Origin: Acidobacteriota bacterium
GTDB lineage: Bacteria; Acidobacteriota; Blastocatellia; Pyrinomonadales; Pyrinomonadaceae
Direction: 5' to 3'
Length of the DNA stretch: 18,602 nucleotides
NCBI GenBank assembly: GCA_020853255.1
Contig: JADYZI010000049.1
Coordinates: 1-18,602, forward strand
Shown here piece after piece: positions 15,024-18,602 of the stretch. Positions within the stretch are counted from its first letter, which is position 1; every line of letters begins with the position of its first letter. The translations under genes and the position numbers were made by a program. The notes under the pieces are model-generated. The model ran no database searches and was not told where the DNA came from. It saw only the letters and a program-made list of their open reading frames with translations.

Positions 15024-15201
15024 GCCCTTACTTCGTGCGGGCTTCTGCAGCGACGTGCGTATTAAGCCCTTACTAACGTGCGGGCTTCTGCATAGACGCG
15101 CGTGGAATGCCCTTACTACGTGCGGGCTTCTGCTACGTGCGGGCTTCTGCTGCGTGCGGGCTTCTGCTACGTGCGGGCTTCTGCTGCGTGCGGGCTTCCG
15201 C
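15024..15201. repeat. cluster of REP-like repeats with a 17-bp tandem array
   Basis: Three full units (15024-15048, 15066-15091, 15109-15133) share GCCCTTACT followed by CGTGCGGGCTTCTGC. The last unit continues into four more 17-bp copies of its 3' part (15134-15150, 15151-15167, 15168-15184, 15185-15201), alternating TAC and TGC at the start. This fills most of the gap between ilvD and the DAHP synthase gene; nothing coding is seen there. Confidence 0.9.
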
Positions 15202-15214
15202 AAAGGACTGCTGA

Positions 15215-16318
15215 TCAGGCAAAAAGTGATCGCCGCTTTTCGTAGGCTTCCCGCACTATGTGCACGTCTTCTAAAAACTTTGGCAGTTCCTCCATTCGCA
15301 GGGCCTGCGGGCCATCGACGAGGGCGCATGTCGGGTCGGGGTGAAAATCGACAAGGATCATATTTGCACCGGCGATCACGCCCTGGGCGGTGACCTGCAT
15401 TACATCGAGAATGTTGTCCGGGCTGCGGGAACGCGAGCCGACCGAATGCGACGGATCGACACAGACGGGCATTCGCGTCAGGCGTTTGACCACGGGCACG
15501 TGGGCAAAATCGACCATGTTGCGGTGCGGGTCGCCGATATTGGTCTTCATGCCGCGCAGGCCGAAAACGACCTTTTGATTGCCCTCGCTTGCCAGATATT
15601 CTGCCGCGTGGAGCGATTCGTCCAATGTGATCCCAAAGCCGCGTTTTAGCAGCACGGGAAATTCCTGCTGCCGGCCGACGCTTTTCAATAATTCAAAATT
15701 CTGGGTGTTGCGCGTTCCGATCTGCAGCATTACGCCGGTCGGGCGTCCAGTTTGATCGAGCGCATTATTTATCTCATCAACGTGCGATTCGTGCGTTACC
15801 TCCATCGCGATAACGCGGATGCCGTACTTCCCTGCAAGCTCGAACACATACTGCAGGCAGGTCTTGCCGTGGCCCTGAAACGAGTAGGCGCTGGTGCGCG
15901 GTTTGTATGCGCCCATTCGTGTGCAGACCTGGCCGTAACCCTGAAGCGCCTTCATCATCGCTTCGACACTTTCGGTCGAATCGACCGCGCACAGGCCGGC
16001 GAAGATGTTCAGATTGTCCTGGCTGAAATCGACGCCGTTGTATGTAAAGCCGTTCGAACGCGTGTCCTCTTTATGACGGCCGAGCACCTTGTACTGCTCA
16101 GAAATGCGCACGGCGCTGTCCACCGCCTGGAACGACCGCATCTCGTCCAGCGAAAGCGCCGATGTGCTGCCGATCAAATATATCTCGGTCAACGTCTGCT
16201 CGGCACCCTGCACGTTGTGGATGCGGTATTCGATGTTGGTCAAATTTTGCAAATGCCCCTCGAGCCGCTTGTACTCGCGCGATTCGAGGCTGATGTTTGG
16301 TTTAAGGATAAGGATCAT
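15215..16318 (-). CDS. aroF: 3-deoxy-7-phosphoheptulonate (DAHP) synthase, type I-beta
   Basis: This is a 367-residue protein catalysing the first shikimate-pathway step, from phosphoenolpyruvate and erythrose 4-phosphate. Residues 1-80 form a ferredoxin-like/ACT-like regulatory domain as in Thermotoga-type enzymes. The TIM barrel follows, with AGLCAVDS (107-114), RMGAYKPRTSAYSFQG (134-149), LQIGTRNTQNF, LLKRG (223-227) and VCVDPSHSVG (285-294). The family consensus reads GPCSVES and RGGAFKPRTSPYSFQG, so this is a diverged member. Metal ligands would be C110, H291, D324 (usually Glu, in FHPDP context) and D335. The exact paralogue name is uncertain; the symbol is the generic one. Confidence 0.85.
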   Translation of the reverse strand: MILILKPNISLESREYKRLEGHLQNLTNIEYRIHNVQGAEQTLTEIYLIGSTSALSLDEMRSFQAVDSAVRISEQYKVLGRHKEDTRSNGFTYNGVDFSQDNLNIFAGLCAVDSTESVEAMMKALQGYGQVCTRMGAYKPRTSAYSFQGHGKTCLQYVFELAGKYGIRVIAMEVTHESHVDEINNALDQTGRPTGVMLQIGTRNTQNFELLKSVGRQQEFPVLLKRGFGITLDESLHAAEYLASEGNQKVVFGLRGMKTNIGDPHRNMVDFAHVPVVKRLTRMPVCVDPSHSVGSRSRSPDNILDVMQVTAQGVIAGANMILVDFHPDPTCALVDGPQALRMEELPKFLEDVHIVREAYEKRRSLFA

Positions 16319-16354
16319 ACTTACAATAATAGAAAAACAATTTCTCTACCTAAG

Positions 16355-16501
16355 CTCCCCTCCTTACAAAGGAGGGGTGGATGCCCGCGTTCTTTTGCGG
16401 GCAGACGGGGTGGTTCTCCGGCTCGCTCGCGTATAGATCGGAGAAAAGAACCACCCCGCCCGCCCAAAGCCGCGGACTCCCCTCCTTTGTAAGGAGGGGA
16501 G
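16355..16501. repeat. nested palindromic element (147 bp)
   Basis: The 23-bp ends 16355-16377 and 16479-16501 are perfect inverted repeats (core CTCCCCTCCTT / AAGGAGGGGAG). Inside are further inverted arms: GGGGTGGTTCT (16407-16417) with AGAACCACCCC (16447-16457), CTCCG/CGGAG, and a GCCCGC/GCGGGC hairpin at 16383-16402. Each outer arm is itself a near-palindrome. It occupies the pheA/DAHP synthase gap on the minus-strand block and encodes nothing. It may be a MITE-like or REP-type element and would fold into a long RNA hairpin. Confidence 0.85.
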
Positions 16502-16510
16502 TAAGAATGG

Positions 16511-17656
16511 TCACAGCCGCACGGTCGGATATCTGCCCAAATATCTTACATCTGCGGCGTGTTCGCGAACGTCATCAAGTGCTCCCTTGAGTTCACTTTC
16601 GCTCGCGGGCGGGCGCACATCAAGATAAAAGTGGAATTCCGACGGAGAATCCTGAATTGGCCGGCTTTCTATTTTCAAAAGGTCAATATTCCGTCGAACA
16701 AACGCCCGCAGTGCGTTGTGCAGCGATCCCGGTTGATGCCGCAGCGTCAGCACCATCGAGATCTTGTCGCCGCGGTTCGTGTCGTTGGCCTTTGGTGAAA
16801 GCAGGGCAAACCGCGTGTAATTTTCCGCGTGGTCCTCAATATGCTCGCGCAAGATCTTGCCGCCGTACAGTTCGGCCGTCCGCCGAGCGCCTATTCCGGC
16901 GCGCGTCACGTCGCCGCTCATCACAGCGCGTTTGACGCTGCCGGCGGTATCGTTGCCCGCGATCCGCTTTAAATCGGGATGAGCGGCAAAGAAACGTTCG
17001 CACTGGCCAAGTGCCGCGGGGTGCGATTCGACCGTTTCGATCGTTTCAAATTCCGCCTCGCTGCACGCGATAAGAAAATGCGCAACCGGCAAAACTATTT
17101 CGGCAACGATGTTCAGATCGCTCTTTAACAGCAGGTCATAACAGCGGTGTACCGAACCAACAAGCGTATTTTCAAGGGGCGCGAGGATATAGTCCGCGTC
17201 GCCGCGATCGATCGCCTTAAAGAGATCTTCGAACGTCGGGAACGAAACGGGTTCGCAATCTTCGCCGAGAATGCCGAGAACTGCCTCGTGGCTAAACGTT
17301 CCTCGCTCACCTAAGAACGCTACACGTGAACGCTCTGCCATCAAGCCGTCGTGGGCGTGATTATCTGATCCATCGGACGGTTTGTGATAGGTGCGCTGCT
17401 GAAGGTGAAGCGATTCGTCGATGATGCGTTGGAAAATATTCTCGATGCCGGCTTCGTCGAACGGGCCGGGATTTTCGGCCTTCAATCGGGCAAGGACCTC
17501 GCGCTCACGCTTTGGGTCGCAGAGCGAAGCGTCCAGATCGGATTTCGCCGCTCCGACACGCAGCGCGATCGCGGCGCGGCGGTTCAGCAGCCGCAGCAGC
17601 TCGCTGTCGATCTGATCTATCTCCGCCCGCGGGTTGTTCACGTTTCCGTCGCTCAC
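16511..17656 (-). CDS. pheA: chorismate mutase / prephenate dehydratase (P-protein)
   Basis: This is a bifunctional 381-residue enzyme of phenylalanine synthesis, converting chorismate to prephenate and then to phenylpyruvate. An AroQ-type chorismate mutase domain begins at PRAEIDQIDSELLRLLNRRA. The dehydratase domain starts at RVAFLGERGTFSHEAV and includes ILAPLENTLVGSV and ENYTRF (the conserved TRF). A C-terminal ACT domain has PGSLHNAL and KIESRP, the phenylalanine-binding motifs, so feedback inhibition is expected. The frame is open to ATG 17755, but residues there come from a quasi-periodic repeat (17702-17749). GTG 17656, just before the mutase domain, is therefore preferred. It lies upstream of the DAHP synthase gene on the same strand. 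Confidence 0.9.
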   Translation of the reverse strand: MSDGNVNNPRAEIDQIDSELLRLLNRRAAIALRVGAAKSDLDASLCDPKREREVLARLKAENPGPFDEAGIENIFQRIIDESLHLQQRTYHKPSDGSDNHAHDGLMAERSRVAFLGERGTFSHEAVLGILGEDCEPVSFPTFEDLFKAIDRGDADYILAPLENTLVGSVHRCYDLLLKSDLNIVAEIVLPVAHFLIACSEAEFETIETVESHPAALGQCERFFAAHPDLKRIAGNDTAGSVKRAVMSGDVTRAGIGARRTAELYGGKILREHIEDHAENYTRFALLSPKANDTNRGDKISMVLTLRHQPGSLHNALRAFVRRNIDLLKIESRPIQDSPSEFHFYLDVRPPASESELKGALDDVREHAADVRYLGRYPTVRL

Positions 17657-17701
17657 ATTATTTAGCTCGTCCGGCAGTTTTCGGTTGCGGTCCTCGCAAA
17701 G

Positions 17702-17749
17702 CCAATATCCAAAATCGGAAATCCGAAATCCAAAATTCGACATCCGAAG
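17702..17749. repeat. short quasi-periodic repeat upstream of pheA
   Basis: About five imperfect copies of an ATCCAAAATC / ATCCGAAATC type unit lie in tandem. Translated, they give a false SNFGFRISDFG extension of pheA. The function is unknown. Confidence 0.6.
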
Positions 17750-17791
17750 GGGCACACTCCCTACCGGTCGTGTCTCTGCCTGCGTCTCTGC

Positions 17792-18166
17792 CTAGACGGC
17801 CCAGAGGAATTGTTCAGGGTTGTCGTGCAGCGGTTTGTCCTGGCCGGTGCGCCAATCGTGGCGGATGGTCGAGCAGATATCTATCGCGACCGTGTCCTCG
17901 ATCACCTCCGACGAATGTTCAACGCCGGCCGGAATGCACAGCATCTGGTTTGCCTCAAGTATCACATCGCCATCCGGCAAATGAAACATCCATGCACCGG
18001 CGAGCACGTAGATCATCTCCTCAGTATCGTGCGAGTGCGGCTGTGTCACGGCACCTTTCTGCACCTCAAGACGGCCAACGGCAAGAGCGTCTCCGTAAAC
18101 CGCCTTTCGATGATACGACGGATCGACCTCATCAGTCTCCAATTGGTTGAGATCGTAGAATTTCAT
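17792..18166 (-). CDS. small cupin-domain protein
   Basis: This is a 124-residue single cupin. The metal-binding pattern is clear: QPHSHDTEE gives H44, H46 and E50, and PAGVEHSSEV gives H84. The rest is a standard beta-barrel (IYVLAGAWMFHLPDGDVILEANQMLCIP). Substrate unknown; small cupins of this type can be isomerases, dioxygenases or sugar-binding proteins. The ATG at 18166 has GGAG 9 nt upstream. A longer frame to 18229 is translated from a palindromic repeat and is rejected. It sits between ilvC and pheA on the same strand, but its sequence gives no direct link to amino-acid synthesis. Confidence 0.88.
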   Translation of the reverse strand: MKFYDLNQLETDEVDPSYHRKAVYGDALAVGRLEVQKGAVTQPHSHDTEEMIYVLAGAWMFHLPDGDVILEANQMLCIPAGVEHSSEVIEDTVAIDICSTIRHDWRTGQDKPLHDNPEQFLWAV

Positions 18167-18186
18167 ATTTTGTATCTCCGCCCGCT

Positions 18187-18258
18187 GCGGAAGCCCGCAC
18201 GAAGTAAGGGCATCTGCCCGACAACCCAATTTCGCCCTTACTACGTGCGGGCTTCTGC
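18187..18258. repeat. inverted pair of REP-like elements between ilvC and the cupin gene
   Basis: The unit 18187-18211 (reverse orientation, GAAGTAAGGGC end) and the unit 18234-18258 (GCCCTTACTACGTGCGGGCT...) form a 25-bp stem with few mismatches around a 22-nt loop. Same family as at 4642-4703 and 15024-15201. Confidence 0.85.
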
Positions 18259-18272
18259 AGTGGGCATCCGGA

Positions 18273-18602
18273 CTAAGTCTTCGCGGCGTCCACTTTTCGG
18301 TCCTGTTCCAGCCACGGCATCATTGAACGCAGGCGTTTGCCGACGTCTTCGATCGGGTGGCCCTGGCCTTCGGCTTCGAGCCGTTTGAAATTCTCTTTGC
18401 CGCCGTCACATTCGCTCATCCATTCATCGGCGAATTCGCCGGATTGGATTTCGCCGAGGATCTTTTTCATTTCGGCCTTTGTCGCATCGGTAATGATGCG
18501 GCCGCCGCGCGTCAGGTCGCCGAACTCGGCGGTGTTCGAAACAGAGTATCGCATATTACTGATGCCGCCTTCATATAAAAGATCGACGATCAGCTTCATT
18601 TC
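18273..18602 (-). CDS. ilvC: ketol-acid reductoisomerase, C-terminal part (cut by window edge)
   Basis: The last 109 residues of IlvC, which converts 2-acetolactate or 2-aceto-2-hydroxybutyrate to the dihydroxy acid using NADPH and Mg. The window opens in [20 protein letters not shown], followed by [17 protein letters not shown] and [17 protein letters not shown], all typical of the knotted C-terminal domain. The next pathway step, IlvD, is encoded further along the same strand at 13180-14961. The gene continues to the right of the window. Confidence 0.95.
   Translation of the reverse strand, partial: EMKLIVDLLYEGGISNMRYSVSNTAEFGDLTRGGRIITDATKAEMKKILGEIQSGEFADEWMSECDGGKENFKRLEAEGQGHPIEDVGKRLRSMMPWLEQDRKVDAAKT

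Noticed and set aside
15001..15214. Possible second CRISPR array in the tandem repeats after ilvD
   Set aside because: Units are contiguous or irregularly spaced with no spacers of constant length, and they match the dispersed intergenic repeat family.
15341..16492. Plus-strand open frames opposite the DAHP synthase gene
   Set aside because: The minus-strand protein has clear family motifs; the plus-strand frames do not and run into the palindromic element.

Overview
This is an 18.6-kb piece of a moderately GC-rich bacterial chromosome. There are no tRNA, rRNA or complete transposase genes, so taxonomy rests on gene flavour only. The mix of DUF2911, Uma2, a lipoprotein class A beta-lactamase, abundant small palindromic intergenic repeats and RHS genes is compatible with an uncultivated Acidobacteriota (Blastocatellia-like) soil or sediment bacterium. 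That placement is an inference, not a demonstration.

Layout. 1-874 is the end of a CRISPR array: 14 repeats of 36 bp (the first cut by the window edge) and 13 spacers of 28-31 bp, with no cas gene in view. Two strong stem-loops (869-909 and 910-940) follow directly. 1112-2713 is a solitary phage terminase large subunit. 2757-3527 is a secreted staphylococcal-nuclease-like protein with a C-terminal Ada-like domain. 3654-4604 is a lipoprotein class A beta-lactamase. 4713-5288 (minus) is a Uma2-family endonuclease and 5412-6365 (minus) a DUF2911 protein.

6405-13205 is the most unusual part: a tandem series of RHS (YD-repeat) carboxy-terminal modules. Three modules have the same plan: an RHS core piece ending in the (S)EDPIGF motif, a different C-terminal domain, then a different small candidate immunity gene. 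(1) A Cys-rich tail is followed by a soluble helical protein. (2) A Gly-rich tail is followed by a 64-residue two-helix membrane protein, with an ATGA stop/start overlap. (3) A phospholipase-A2-like domain is followed by a lipoprotein. A fourth copy is a scrambled scar in which a late RHS segment is fused ahead of an earlier one. No copy has the N-terminal half of an RHS protein or an export signal. The locus therefore looks like a bank of orphan polymorphic-toxin tips that can be swapped by homologous recombination.

13180-18602 is a minus-strand block of amino-acid biosynthesis genes: ilvC (partial), a small cupin gene, pheA (chorismate mutase/prephenate dehydratase with ACT domain), a type I-beta DAHP synthase gene and ilvD. 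Together they cover entry into and exit from the aromatic pathway and two steps of branched-chain synthesis. The gaps between these genes, and those around the beta-lactamase, hold palindromic repeats of at least two families. Some of these create false N-terminal extensions of neighbouring genes.
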